Source: Saprospiraceae bacterium (lineage in GTDB: Bacteria > Bacteroidota > Bacteroidia > Chitinophagales > Saprospiraceae). Taken from it: DNA of 64,000 nt. Below, piece by piece: positions 48,201-58,704 of the stretch. Numbering within the stretch: position 1 is the first letter of the stretch; each line of letters starts with the position of its first letter. The stretch is taken from the NCBI GenBank assembly GCA_016714765.1, contig JADKCF010000006.1:1-64000 (forward strand), written 5' to 3'. The position numbers and the translations under genes were made by a program. The notes beneath the pieces are model-generated. The model did not search any database, was not told the DNA's origin, and saw only the letters and a program-made list of their open reading frames with translations.

Positions 48201-49303
48201 CCTTCCTTGTTTGCGCTTATCTTCAAAATTTCAGCTGCAATCTGTTTTGCTGCCTCAGGCCTGGCAAAGTACTTTATATTACTCTCCAGGTCACTTTTTT
48301 TTCTTTCGTCTGACAATAATGTCTGTATTTCAACCATCAGTTTTTCTTTGGCTTCTGTATCTTTTACTAAAATAGCTGCGCCTCTATTAACCAGTGACAT
48401 GGCATTGACCGTTTGGTGATCTTCTGCAACATTGGGTGATGGAATGAGCACTGCCGCTTTGCCCAGAATAGCCAGCTCAGATATTGTCAGGGCACCAGCC
48501 CGGCAAACCACGATGTCAGCAGCACTGTAAGCCAAATCCATATCCTCAATAAAAGGCACAATCCTGACGTTTTTCTGGCCTGAAAGTATACAACTCTTAT
48601 ACTCCTGAAAGTACATATTACCTACCTGCCAGATTATATTGACATCTTGCGTCTCTAACAATGCTTTTGCATTGGCAAGAACAGCTTCATTGATTGTTCT
48701 TGCCCCTAGACTGCCACCAAAGATTAAAACAGTTTTCTTATTTTGATCCAAGCCCAGTGACTGCTTTGCCTGCATGGCATTTATTTTATTGTCCAGTATG
48801 TCTTTACGCACCGGATTACCTGTAAAAATTATCTTATCTTTTGGAAAAAATTTTTCCAAACCATCATAGGCGACACAAACTGCACTCGCCCTTGATGCCA
48901 ATAACCTGTTAGTGACACCGGCATATGAATTTTGCTCCTGTAGTACTGTCGGTATGCCAAATGTATTGGCAATTTTCAGGACTGGACCACTTGCATAACC
49001 TCCTACACCTACTGCTACATCAGGTCTGAATTTCTTAACAATCATCACTGCTTTCAACATGCTTGCTGCCAGCTTAAAAGGAAATACCAGGTTTTTAAAT
49101 GACAGTTTTCGCTGAAAACCAGTGATATTCAACCCCTCTATTTTATATCCCGCTTTCGGAACTTTTTCCATTTCAATTTTACCATTGGCACCTACAAAAA
49201 GTATGTCTGTACCAGGTGCCTGTGCTATGATAGCATCTGCTATAGCTATGGCCGGAAAAACGTGGCCACCCGTTCCACCTCCACTAATGATCACCCGTGC
49301 CAT
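48197..49303 (-). CDS. murG: UDP-GlcNAc:lipid I N-acetylglucosaminyltransferase
   Basis: Makes lipid II at the inner face of the membrane, 368 residues. ISGGGTGGHVFPAIAIADAI is the N-terminal G loop, VGVGGYASGPVL G loop 2, and VVCRAGALTISELAILGKAAVLIP the donor-binding domain. The start overlaps ftsW by 20 bp, so the genes are tightly packed. Confidence 0.97.
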   Translation of the reverse strand: MARVIISGGGTGGHVFPAIAIADAIIAQAPGTDILFVGANGKIEMEKVPKAGYKIEGLNITGFQRKLSFKNLVFPFKLAASMLKAVMIVKKFRPDVAVGVGGYASGPVLKIANTFGIPTVLQEQNSYAGVTNRLLASRASAVCVAYDGLEKFFPKDKIIFTGNPVRKDILDNKINAMQAKQSLGLDQNKKTVLIFGGSLGARTINEAVLANAKALLETQDVNIIWQVGNMYFQEYKSCILSGQKNVRIVPFIEDMDLAYSAADIVVCRAGALTISELAILGKAAVLIPSPNVAEDHQTVNAMSLVNRGAAILVKDTEAKEKLMVEIQTLLSDERKKSDLESNIKYFARPEAAKQIAAEILKISANKEG

Positions 49304-50465
49304 CCATTTCCATTTTTTCTAGTTGCTTCTTCTCCTCAAATGCCTGCTCAACGTATCTGCTGACACTTAATATGATTCCAAAAGACAAACATGTGAACAA
49401 AAATGATGTTCCTCCCATACTAATCATAGGCAAGGTCAATCCTGTCGCAGGGACCAGCTTGATGGATACAGCAATATTAGCAAAGGCTGTAATCACAATA
49501 TTCAACATCAGGCCCATTGCCAACATAGCTCCGAACGTTTTCGGGCATCTGGTGACTAAACTAATAGTACGAAACAACAGCCACAAGTATAAAAACAAAA
49601 GAGTGGCTCCACCGATAAATCCATATTCTTCACATATGATGGCATAAATAAAATCTGCATATGCAAATGGAAGAAAATTTCTCTGCATGCTGTTACCCGG
49701 ACCAATTCCGAACAAGCCCCCTTCTGCAATGGCAATTTTTGACTGCTTTATCTGATATCCACCATCTGAATACATAAAATCATTGATCCGGCTCATCCAG
49801 GTATCTACCCTGAAATGTTCAGGAAAATATTGGCCTATAATAAAAATACCGGCAAAAACACCTATACCCAACACCATCAATAGCACCACATACTTCATAG
49901 AAATCCGTCCTACAAACATCATGATAAATGTGGTCACAAAAAGTAATGCTGCAGTCGACAAATTGGATGGTGCTATCAGCGCACAAAACAATATCACAGG
50001 GGCGATGATCGGCAAAAATGCATCTTTGAAACTCTTGATATAATCTTGTCTGACAGCCAAAGATCTGGCTACAAATATGATCAAGGCAATCTTGGCAAAA
50101 TCTGATGTCTGAAAAGACAACTCCAGAATCGGAATCTTTATCCAACGTGAAGCATCATTTATTTTCTCTCCAAAAAGTGCAGTATATACCAATAGAGGCA
50201 CTGCTATCACCATCATAATCGGCGCAAGTTTTGCGTACACCATATAATGCAATCTGTATGCAGTATACATCAACATCAATCCTGCTCCTATGAACATCAA
50301 CTGGCGGATGAGGTAATACTCCGTACCGTGACTAGCGTTATACTTATATGCTTCACTACCTGAAGTACTGTACACAATCAGCATAGAAAACAAAGACAAT
50401 AGTGCCACAATCAGCCATACTGATCTGTCTCCTTTTAAATTTTGATATGTGCTTAATATATTCAA
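49284..50465 (-). CDS. ftsW: septal peptidoglycan polymerase FtsW
   Basis: A SEDS-family glycosyltransferase that works with FtsI, 393 residues and about ten membrane helices. SGSEAYKYNASHGTEYYLIRQ, TSDFAKIALIIFVARSLA (the Asp that marks SEDS activity lies further on), QIKQSKIAIAEGGLFGIGPG and VPATGLTLPMISMGGTSFLF are SEDS motifs. It starts 2 bp beyond the true end of murD. Confidence 0.95.
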   Translation of the reverse strand: MNILSTYQNLKGDRSVWLIVALLSLFSMLIVYSTSGSEAYKYNASHGTEYYLIRQLMFIGAGLMLMYTAYRLHYMVYAKLAPIMMVIAVPLLVYTALFGEKINDASRWIKIPILELSFQTSDFAKIALIIFVARSLAVRQDYIKSFKDAFLPIIAPVILFCALIAPSNLSTAALLFVTTFIMMFVGRISMKYVVLLMVLGIGVFAGIFIIGQYFPEHFRVDTWMSRINDFMYSDGGYQIKQSKIAIAEGGLFGIGPGNSMQRNFLPFAYADFIYAIICEEYGFIGGATLLFLYLWLLFRTISLVTRCPKTFGAMLAMGLMLNIVITAFANIAVSIKLVPATGLTLPMISMGGTSFLFTCLSFGIILSVSRYVEQAFEEKKQLEKMEMDGTGDH

Positions 50466-50467
50466 TT

Positions 50468-51778
50468 TTAAACTTTTGACATTGTACTTTGTGAATAGAC
50501 GACAGCCTTAAACTGGTCACCACGATCCATATAATTTTTAAACAGATCAAAGCTCGCACATGCAGGTGACAGCAGGACTACATCACCGGGTTCCCCCAAC
50601 TTCAGTCATAACTCCACCGCCTCTGATACCTTAGTCGTCTCGAATACTGTTGGAATATGGGGTTTGAAATCATTCTTTAATTTTTCATTGTCCAGTCCGA
50701 GACAGATTAAGGCTTTTACTTTATTTTTTATCAATGGAAACAAAACACTGTAATCATTGCCCTTGTCAGTACCTCCTGCTATCCATATCACGGGTTTGGT
50801 CATGGCATCCAGTGCATAATAGACTGAATCTACATTGGTCGCTTTACTGTCATTGATAAACTCGACGCCATTGATTGTTCCGCAACTTTCCAGCCTATGT
50901 GGAAGATTTACAAAAGTCTTCAGGCCAAGTGCTATTTTATCTTCACTCAGATCCATGATCCTGCAGGCTTCGACTACACAAGCTGCATTAAACAGATTAT
51001 GCTTTCCCTTCAGATTCAACTCAAACATGCCACTCCCATCCTTTGATGGGATACCCTGGCTAAAATGGGCTGATGTGATGCTTACCAGGTGCTGGCTGCC
51101 ATGAAAAGAAGCCATTTTTGCCATAATCTCTGCATCATCACCATTATATATAAAATGGTCTGAGGCCTTTTGATTCTTGGCAATCCTGAACTTCGAATTC
51201 ACATAGTTGTCCATTTTGTATTCATATCTGTCCAGATGGTCTGGTGTGATATTGAGCAAAATAGCTACATAGGGTCTGAATGTATCTATGTCATCTAGCT
51301 GGAAGCTTGAAATCTCCAGGACCATCACGTCCGGTTGCTCCTCTGCCAAAATGCGGGCATAACTCTTGCCGTAATTGCCACCTAATGCTACATTCAATCC
51401 TGCGGTTTTCAAAATGTGGTATAAAAGTCCCGATGCTGTAGTCTTCCCATTTGAGCCTGTTATAGCTATGGTCAGTCCGGAAAAAAATAAGTGACCAAAC
51501 TCAATCTCGGAAATTACTTTCCGTCCTTTTTCTTTCAGCATGCGAAGGATGGCATGTTCCGGAACACCGGGACTTTTAATGACCACCTCAGTTACCAAAA
51601 CCTTTTCAAAATCATGTCCCCCTTCTTCAAAAGGGATGTTACAACCAGTTAACTCTTTTTTATATTGTTCAGATATAGTACCATAGTCGCTGACGAAGAC
51701 TTCCATACCCATCTTTTTGGCCAGCAGGGCTGCCCCTACTCCACTCTCTCCTGCTCCTATGACTACAACACTCTTCAT
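50468..51778 (-). CDS. murD: UDP-N-acetylmuramoylalanine--D-glutamate ligase, with an in-frame TGA
   Basis: Adds D-Glu to UDP-MurNAc-L-Ala. VVVIGAGESGVGAALLAKK is the N-terminal domain, IAITGSNGKTTASGLLYHIL the P-loop, and FINDSKATNVDSVYYALD the C-terminal catalytic region. The reading stops at 50606-50608 (TGA) after SEAVEL, but the same frame continues with LKLGEPGDVVLLSPACASFD and ends KAVVYSQSTMSKV at 50468. The continuation is the expected MurD C terminus, so the TGA is a substitution, either real or an error. The start ATG overlaps the mraY stop by one base (TAATG). Confidence 0.92.
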
Positions 51779-53043
51779 TATCTAATCTTTAAAGTTATCA
51801 CACTGACAATGGCCAGCAATATCCCGATAATCCAGAATCTCGTTACTATCTTTGCTTCATGCATACCCAGCTTCTGAAAGTGATGATGCAAAGGTGACAT
51901 CCTGAATATCCTTCTCCCTTCACCGAACTTCTTTTTTGTATACTTAAAATAACTCACCTGCATGACCACGGATAGATTTTCTGCCACAAATATGCCACAC
52001 AGTATAGGTATCAGTAACTCTTTGCGCAGTAATATGGCGAGAACGGCTATGATGCCTCCTATCGTGAGACTTCCGGTATCGCCCATAAAAACTTTTGCAG
52101 GGTATGAGTTATGCCACAAAAACCCAATACAAGCTCCTAAAAAACATGCTGAAAATACTACCAGCTCTGCCGAATTTGGGATATAGAAAACATTCAGATA
52201 ATCTGCAATGATGGTATTTCCTGACACATAAGCAAAAATCCCAAGCGTTACACCGATGACAGCTGATGTTCCTGCTGCCAGACCATCAATACCATCTGTA
52301 AGATTGGCTGCGTTGGATACTGCAGTGACAATAAAAATTACAATCAGCGTAAAAACTATTGATAACCACAAATCAGCATTATCCCCTAAAAACGAGACCA
52401 GGGATTTGTAATCAAAATTATTGTTTTTCATAAAAGGAATGTTGGTCAGCGTTGTCTTTACATACGCCATCTCCGCCATTCTCGATATATCATTCACCCT
52501 TGGCAATACAGTAGAGTACTCTTTGACTACTGTATACCCATTGTCTTTTGCTTCCTGCAATGGCATCCTCACAACTACATCATTGGACACAAGCATGGTA
52601 ATGCCGACTATCAGACCCAAAAAAACCTGACCGAATATCTTAGTCTTTCCACTCAGCCCATCTTTATTTTTTAAAAACACTTTTATATAGTCATCTGCCC
52701 CTCCGATGATACCCAGCCAAACTGTAGTGAAGATCATCAGCAAAATGTATACATTATTGAGTTTTGCCAACAACAGACAAGGTATCAAAATAGCCAAAAT
52801 GATGATGATTCCACCCATCGTAGGTGTACCTTCCTTTGCTTTCTGACCTTCCAGCCCCAGCTCTCTTACTGTCTCTCCCACCTGAAGGTTTCTTAATCTT
52901 GTGATGATCTTCCCTCCAAACACCAGAGAAATAATAAGAGATAAGATAATTCCAAAAGCTGCCCTGAAAGTGATATATTGAAATAACCCTGCGCCTGGCA
53001 CATTGTAATATTTATCAATATATTCGAAAAAGTGGTACAACAT
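51778..53043 (-). CDS. mraY: phospho-N-acetylmuramoyl-pentapeptide-transferase
   Basis: Makes lipid I, about 421 residues with ten membrane helices. GGADDYIKVF carries the catalytic Asp pair, NLTDGIDGLAAG is the central signature, VFMGDTGSL binds the nucleotide, and MSPLHHHFQKLG is the HHH motif. The start is placed at 53043 (MLYHFFEYIDKYYNVPG), the usual N terminus; the upstream open frame is not family-like. It contains a long loop between helices as in other Bacteroidota. Confidence 0.95.
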   Translation of the reverse strand: MLYHFFEYIDKYYNVPGAGLFQYITFRAAFGIILSLIISLVFGGKIITRLRNLQVGETVRELGLEGQKAKEGTPTMGGIIIILAILIPCLLLAKLNNVYILLMIFTTVWLGIIGGADDYIKVFLKNKDGLSGKTKIFGQVFLGLIVGITMLVSNDVVVRMPLQEAKDNGYTVVKEYSTVLPRVNDISRMAEMAYVKTTLTNIPFMKNNNFDYKSLVSFLGDNADLWLSIVFTLIVIFIVTAVSNAANLTDGIDGLAAGTSAVIGVTLGIFAYVSGNTIIADYLNVFYIPNSAELVVFSACFLGACIGFLWHNSYPAKVFMGDTGSLTIGGIIAVLAILLRKELLIPILCGIFVAENLSVVMQVSYFKYTKKKFGEGRRIFRMSPLHHHFQKLGMHEAKIVTRFWIIGILLAIVSVITLKIR

Positions 53044-53289
53044 TTGTATTATATAATTTATCTGTTTGTTTTGTTTGTAAATCAAATGGAACACAGGTAG
53101 GTAAAAACAACCTTCAACTCTTTTATACCCTTTGAAATACAAGGGTAAGAGGTACTATGTCGTTTAAAAATTAACAGCGCAGTGAGCAGTCTGAAACTTT
53201 TTCCAAAAAGATCTCACTGCAACTGTTAAACCAACCTGAGAATGATAATAGAACCTAAATCTTTGATACTGAAGGGTTGCTTTACATGT

Positions 53290-54748
53290 TCAACCTAACA
53301 ATTCCTTCAATATTTTTTTATCATCAAAAGGAAACTTTTCCCCTTTTATTTCTTGGTAACTTTCATGGCCCTTACCTGCCACAAGTATTATATCATCGTT
53401 ATCTGCCATCATGACAGCTGTCTTTATCGCCTGTAATCTGTCAGCTATGCGAATCATTTTCTTTTTATCTGCCGTATCCAGCCCAGCCTCCATCTCATCA
53501 ATGATGGCTTCCGGATTTTCAGATCTGGGATTATCGCTGGTCAAAACCACCTTATCAGACAAAGTGCAGGCTACTTTAGCCATCACCGGTCTTTTGGTGG
53601 CATCTCTATCTCCACCGCAGCCTACGACTGTGATCACGCTACTTTTGGCGTGCTTTACTTTTCGTATTGTTTCGAGCACATTTTCCAGTGCATCAGGCGT
53701 GTGTGCATAATCCACAATGCCACATTTGCCGGTAATATTATCTAAAATCTGTTCAAACCTTCCTTCTGCTCCTCTCAAACCACTCAAGATAGCCAGGATA
53801 TCATCAACTTCCATCCCCAGTTCAACCGCAGCTCCATATACTGCGGCCAGATTATATGCATTAAACTCACCTATCAATCGGAAATAAGCTTCTCTGTCAT
53901 TGATCTTCAGGTGTAAACCTGAGACTGTACTTTCCAGGATTTTCACTTTATAATCCGCCATCGTCCTTAGCCCGTAACTCAATTTTCGAGCTTTGGTGTT
54001 CTGCAACATCACTTTACCATTTTTATCATCCGAATTTACCAAAGCAAAAGCATCCGATGGAAGTGCATCAAAAAATTTCTTTTTTGCTGCTATATAATTT
54101 TTCATGGTCAGGTGATAATCCAGATGATCGTGAGTAATATTTGTAAATAATGCCCCCTCAAATCTCAGTCCCGCTATCCTTTGCTGATCCACAGCATGCG
54201 AACTGACCTCCATAAATACATATTCACACTTTTCATCTCTCATCCGACTTATCAGTTGGTGGAGGCTCACAATGTCAGGCGTCGTATGGGTAGACGGTAT
54301 CACCCTCATCCCCTATTCTGTTTTCGACTGTTGAAATCAAACCACATTTGTATCCGAATGCTGAAAACAGCTGATAAAGTAACGTGCTGACTGTTGTTTT
54401 TCCATTGGTACCAGTCACACCTACTAAATGTACGGCTTCTGATGCATGGTCAAAAAAGTGATACAACATTTCACCTGCAAAAGCCCTTACATCACTTGTA
54501 ATGATAAATGTAATACCAGATGTCATTTCATTTACAGGCTTTTCGCATATGACACACACAGCTCCCTTTGCTATAGCTGCTGAGATAAAATCGTGTCCAT
54601 CTGCTTGTGTCCCTCTGAAAGCTGCATAGACTGAGCCATCAAAAACCTGTCTCGAGTCGATACTCACACCCACTACATCCACATTAGTCGTGCCTTCAAT
54701 CTGATATGGTATTCCTACCGGCAATATGTCAAACAACTTCTTTGTCAT
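53290..54748 (-). CDS. murE: UDP-MurNAc-tripeptide synthetase (meso-DAP adding), frameshifted
   Basis: Adds meso-diaminopimelate to UDP-MurNAc-L-Ala-D-Glu, about 486 residues. VGVSIDSRQVFDGSVYAAF is the N-terminal domain, VGVTGTNGKTTVSTLLYQL the P-loop, and TSDNPRSENPEAI contains the DNPR motif that selects meso-DAP. The first frame ends VENRIGDEGDTVYPYDA-stop and the second resumes MRVIPSTHTTPDIV. One extra C in 54303-54305 explains it (ENRIGDEVIPSTHTTPD). The start at 54748 is the ATG; an upstream GTG at 54760 is less likely. 246 bp of non-coding sequence separate it from mraY. Confidence 0.93.
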
Positions 54749-54764
54749 CAAAACTGACACTTAT

Positions 54765-56888
54765 TTAATTTAAATATATCAAAACATTCTGCCCATGGAG
54801 CCCTGCTCCCGGAGGTAATGACTGCTTCACAACCTTTCCCGCTCCTTCTACCTTCACCTTCAGACCCAGGTTTTCGAGCATATATACAGCATCTCTTGCT
54901 CCCATACCACGCACATCCGGAACAAGTGCTTTTTTTACTTTCATTTCTGCTATCATCATAGCTGATTCAGATGGTTGGACCAGAGCCCAGGTATCATCGG
55001 ATTTATCTTTATATTTTAACTCAAGAAAATCAAAAATCTGATTGAAGTCTTTGCCAAAACCTGTGGCTTTACCCGGTATGCTCGTAGTGACATAGACAGA
55101 GTCATTTAGAGACTTTACTTGTTTGGTTTTCATTGCGTATACTTTTTCGGCTACGTTTTTGAACACAGGTCCGGCAGTAGCCCCACCATAATACACTCCA
55201 GCTTTAGGTTCGTAAATGACGACTATCATGGAGTACATTGGGTTTTCTGCAGGAAAATATCCACAAAAACTACCATTGTATTTTGCATATTCTGATTTAT
55301 TGGCATAATTTGTTTTAGCGGTTCCAGTTTTGCCTGCAAGAGTCACATGTTCTGATTTCAAATGTGATCCTGTTCCTTTAAGAATGACCCCTTCCATCAT
55401 TTTTTTTGCTTTCTGAATGTTTTCAGGTTTAGCAATATTTGCTCTAAGTACCAGGGGATCAAATTTTTTCTTGAGTTCATCTCCTCTTTTTATTTCACTT
55501 ACCAAGTAAGGTTTCATCATCTTACCATTATTGGCCACTGCATTATAAAAATTCAACATCTGCAATGGCGTCATCATTAATTCATATCCGTGTGCCATCC
55601 AAGGAATGGTAGTGCCATACCATTTATCTTTATTTTTTACAGGATCTTTAATCTCGGGAATCGCTTCACCACCTAAATCGATGCCTGATGGTTCATGTAG
55701 ACCGAACTGTTTCAGTCTCTTTATCCACTGTATACGCCCATCTCTGGAATTGTATAAGTCATTGGCTATGCTTGCCACTCCGACATTGGAAGATATCTCA
55801 AAAACCTCCGCCATGGTTGCAAACTTTTTTCCGTGTTTCTCCGAATCATACATAGTACGATCCGAAAAGTTTTTTGATCCATAATTCAAATCAATGACAG
55901 TGTCTATATTGGTTATACCATCTTCCATGGCTGCCAGCATTGTCGCCAACTTCATAGTAGAGCCCGGCTCGCTAAGCCTGGCAACACCTTGATTATACAT
56001 TTCGAAGTAGGTGCTATCTTGATTTTTTGTTAGATTTGAAATAGCTTTAATAGCTCCAGTGCCCACTTCCATCAATATGGCTACTCCACCTTCAGCCTTA
56101 TTTTTTTGCACTGCTTTGAGTAATTCATGATGTACCATATCCTGCATATCAATATTGATAGTGGTATAAATATCATCGCCACGTTTGATTTCATTCTCAG
56201 AAGGATCAAAAACAGGTACCCAGACATTTCCATCCGGTGTGCCTTCTCTGCCCAATCTTTTCATCAGACGCTGATCAGTATCACCCTTTAAAAATTTATC
56301 AAAATACCCTTCAAGTCCAATTCTGTCAGCGTTTTCTCTGTCCACACCAATCGTACGGGATGCCAGCTCTTCAAAAGGTTTAAACCTCTTGCCATATCGG
56401 TTAGCTATCAAACCACCCCTCATTTTTCCTAAGCGAAGAATCGGAGCCTTCTTAAGTTTGTTATACGCCTCGATATCCAGTCCTTTACCTATAAAAAAGA
56501 AGCCATTATTTTTCTTACGGGCAAGCTTCAGGTCTTTTAACCACTCAGCTTTACTTTTTGGATTGATGAAATCAGGGTCAAAATTGGCCAGAAAATAGGC
56601 CAGTGAATCCACACCTTTATTAAAATCATCTTTTCTGATAACACTCATATCCATCCGAACCTCAAAGAACTGTATCGATGTAGACAATAAAATGCTTTCT
56701 TCAGCATAAATATTCCCTCTGTCGGCATCGACTACCATCCACTTTACATTAGCTTCACCTTTCTGTCGCCATTGATCTCTTTCTACAACACTGATATTAA
56801 AAACTTTGAACAGGATAACAACAGACGCAAGCACAAAAGCAAACATCACCAAATAAGCCCGCCATAGCAACTCCTTCTTCCTGTCCAT
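54765..56888 (-). CDS. ftsI: septal penicillin-binding protein FtsI with a PASTA domain
   Basis: Transpeptidase that cross-links septal peptidoglycan, 707 residues. One N-terminal helix (about 13-32) is followed by the pedestal region, then the catalytic domain with SEPGSTMKLA (nucleophile Ser), EISSNVG (SxN) and AGKTGTAKTN (KTG box). The C-terminal 60 residues form a PASTA repeat (VPDVRGMGARDAVYMLENLG), typical of Bacteroidota FtsI. It follows the FtsL-like gene by 15 bp. Confidence 0.95.
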   Translation of the reverse strand: MDRKKELLWRAYLVMFAFVLASVVILFKVFNISVVERDQWRQKGEANVKWMVVDADRGNIYAEESILLSTSIQFFEVRMDMSVIRKDDFNKGVDSLAYFLANFDPDFINPKSKAEWLKDLKLARKKNNGFFFIGKGLDIEAYNKLKKAPILRLGKMRGGLIANRYGKRFKPFEELASRTIGVDRENADRIGLEGYFDKFLKGDTDQRLMKRLGREGTPDGNVWVPVFDPSENEIKRGDDIYTTINIDMQDMVHHELLKAVQKNKAEGGVAILMEVGTGAIKAISNLTKNQDSTYFEMYNQGVARLSEPGSTMKLATMLAAMEDGITNIDTVIDLNYGSKNFSDRTMYDSEKHGKKFATMAEVFEISSNVGVASIANDLYNSRDGRIQWIKRLKQFGLHEPSGIDLGGEAIPEIKDPVKNKDKWYGTTIPWMAHGYELMMTPLQMLNFYNAVANNGKMMKPYLVSEIKRGDELKKKFDPLVLRANIAKPENIQKAKKMMEGVILKGTGSHLKSEHVTLAGKTGTAKTNYANKSEYAKYNGSFCGYFPAENPMYSMIVVIYEPKAGVYYGGATAGPVFKNVAEKVYAMKTKQVKSLNDSVYVTTSIPGKATGFGKDFNQIFDFLELKYKDKSDDTWALVQPSESAMMIAEMKVKKALVPDVRGMGARDAVYMLENLGLKVKVEGAGKVVKQSLPPGAGLHGQNVLIYLN

Positions 56889-56903
56889 GTTGGTATTACA
56901 TTG

Positions 56904-57227
56904 TCATTTTTTAACTTTTTCAGCCACAATTTTGTATGGCGGTGTCGTAGAAGGCAATAAACCCGATCCTGCTACTTTACTTTCAATCTGCGATTGTATG
57001 CTACCATGCATTACCTCCTGCTTGAGATTCATGGCCCTCCACTTAGTATCTCTTACTTCCTGCTTTAGTGCTTCTATTTTCCTTACGGCTTTCTCTGAAG
57101 CATGCGCATTGGAGATATAAATCACACCCAACAACGCCAAGTAGCATACAAACGGCAAATTGACAAAAATCCACTCTACCCATTTCAGTCTAAAAATCGT
57201 AGCTTTCTTATCCTGGAAACTAGTCAT
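56904..57227 (-). CDS. ftsL: FtsL-like divisome protein
   Basis: A 107-residue bitopic protein: a basic N terminus, one helix (about 16-36, FVNLPFVCYLALLGVIYISN) and a short coiled coil (EKAVRKIEALKQEVRDTKW, then NLKQEVMHGSIQSQIES). The size, topology and position between rsmH and ftsI identify it as the FtsL-equivalent; sequence similarity alone would be weak. Confidence 0.85.
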   Translation of the reverse strand: MTSFQDKKATIFRLKWVEWIFVNLPFVCYLALLGVIYISNAHASEKAVRKIEALKQEVRDTKWRAMNLKQEVMHGSIQSQIESKVAGSGLLPSTTPPYKIVAEKVKK

Positions 57228-57278
57228 ATGGTGAATTTATTACTTGTTCAAAATTTTTATTTCTGTACAATATTATAT

Positions 57279-58184
57279 TTACTCTCTATTTTTCTCTGCA
57301 CATCTGAGCTTTGCACTCCTTGACCTGACGTTTGACTTCTGTTCCTGACTCCCGGCCATGATCACTTTTTTATTTACCAGTGTAAATGGCCTGAAAATAT
57401 TTCCAAAATCATCTTTATCCACTTCTCCTTCAAAATTTCCTGTTTTAAAAAAATTTTTGACCAGCCTGTCTTCAATGCTATGAAATGTGATGACCACAAA
57501 CCGACCTCCCGGCTTTAAAATAGCCAGTCCATCTTCCAACAACTGCTCCAGTGCACCCAATTCATCATTCACTTCCATCCTCAAAGCCTGATATACCTGC
57601 GAAAAATATTTCATCCTCGGACCTATCACTTGTTTATCCAAAATCCTGTTAAGGTCAAATGTGGTTCGTATTTCGGATAACTTCCTCGCTTGGATCAGTG
57701 CTTGTGCCAGTGTTCTGGAATTTCGTACTTCACCGTATGTACTCAGCATATTGACAAGCGCCTCCTCATCATATGATTGAACCAAAATGGCTGCAGTCAG
57801 GTCAGCTTCGGTATTCATCCGCATATCCAAAGGTGCATCAAACCTGTAAGAAAACCCTCTTTCGGGCATATCCAACTGGTGAGATGACACTCCAAGGTCA
57901 GCCAGAATGCCATCCACACTGTCCACACCTTCCAATCTGAGAAACCTTCTCAAATATCTGAAATTTGCTTCTATAAGCGTAAACCTGTCATCCTGAAAAC
58001 TATTAACCACTGCGTCAGCATCCTGGTCAAAAGCATACAAACGCCCTTTGGCATTTAGCTCATTTAAAATCGATCTGGAATGTCCTCCGGCGCCAAATGT
58101 TACATCAACATAATTTCCGTCTGGCCGGATATTTAAATTTTCGATACTTTCGTCCAACAATACAGAGATATGATACTCCTTCAT
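57279..58184 (-). CDS. rsmH: 16S rRNA (cytosine(1402)-N4)-methyltransferase
   Basis: Methylates C1402 of 16S rRNA, 301 residues. YVDVTFGAGGHSRSILNEL is SAM motif I. DGILADLGVSSHQLDMPERG and FSYRFDAPLDMRMN are the RsmH signatures, and VVITFHSIEDRLVKNFF the catalytic motif IV. It is 2 bp after mraZ. Confidence 0.97.
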   Translation of the reverse strand: MKEYHISVLLDESIENLNIRPDGNYVDVTFGAGGHSRSILNELNAKGRLYAFDQDADAVVNSFQDDRFTLIEANFRYLRRFLRLEGVDSVDGILADLGVSSHQLDMPERGFSYRFDAPLDMRMNTEADLTAAILVQSYDEEALVNMLSTYGEVRNSRTLAQALIQARKLSEIRTTFDLNRILDKQVIGPRMKYFSQVYQALRMEVNDELGALEQLLEDGLAILKPGGRFVVITFHSIEDRLVKNFFKTGNFEGEVDKDDFGNIFRPFTLVNKKVIMAGSQEQKSNVRSRSAKLRCAEKNRE

Positions 58185-58186
58185 GA

Positions 58187-58666
58187 CTACTGCTCAGATG
58201 TATTCACCAATGGCTTGATACCATTGAAAATAGATTCAGCAATAGAAGAAAAGTCATCCGGCTCACTGTCCAGCATGGCTTCATACTTATCCTTAGCCCA
58301 CACCTCTATCTGATTCTGGTACGCAAACAACACCACATCCTTGTCGATACCTGCATACTCCATCAGACTACCAGGTAGATTGATCCTCTCTGCGGCATCC
58401 ATCTCCAATTCTGTAGCACCCCGATAAAAATACCTTATGGCCTGTCTTTGCTGCGTACTGTAAATATTGAGTTGATTAATCTCATTCGTCTTCATTTCCC
58501 AAACATCATTGGGATACAACATTAAGTGCTTTTCAAAACCCCTATTGATAGTACACTTGAGATTTCCGTCACCTCCGATTTGCTTGATAATTGCTGCGGG
58601 CAATTTCAGCCTTCCTTTGGCATCAAGTTTACACTCATATTCTCCGGTGAATTGATATTGTTTCAC
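58187..58666 (-). CDS. mraZ: transcriptional regulator MraZ
   Basis: An AbrB-like DNA-binding protein that controls the dcw cluster, about 159 residues. Two SpoVT-type repeats are seen: FTGEYECKLDAKGRLKLPAA (N terminus) and ATELEMDAAERINLPGSLME. The start is a GTG at 58666 (giving MKQYQFTGEYE). The longer reading from 58783 would include the promoter and operator found at 58688-58728 and is rejected. MraZ normally binds TGGG repeats before its own gene, and those are present here. Confidence 0.92.
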   Translation of the reverse strand: MKQYQFTGEYECKLDAKGRLKLPAAIIKQIGGDGNLKCTINRGFEKHLMLYPNDVWEMKTNEINQLNIYSTQQRQAIRYFYRGATELEMDAAERINLPGSLMEYAGIDKDVVLFAYQNQIEVWAKDKYEAMLDSEPDDFSSIAESIFNGIKPLVNTSEQ

Positions 58667-58687
58667 ACTTTCTGTTGGTTGATAGGT

Positions 58688-58695
58688 CAAAGATA
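58688..58695 (-). promoter_or_regulatory. -7 element TATCTTTG of the dcw promoter
   Basis: Exact TAnnTTTG on the minus strand, 21 bp before the GTG start of mraZ. The operator repeats lie directly upstream. Confidence 0.65.
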
Positions 58696-58704
58696 GATTT
58701 GATT

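Noticed and set aside
50606..50608. Genome-wide UGA recoding
   Set aside because: Other genes end naturally at TGA, so one internal TGA does not support a changed code.
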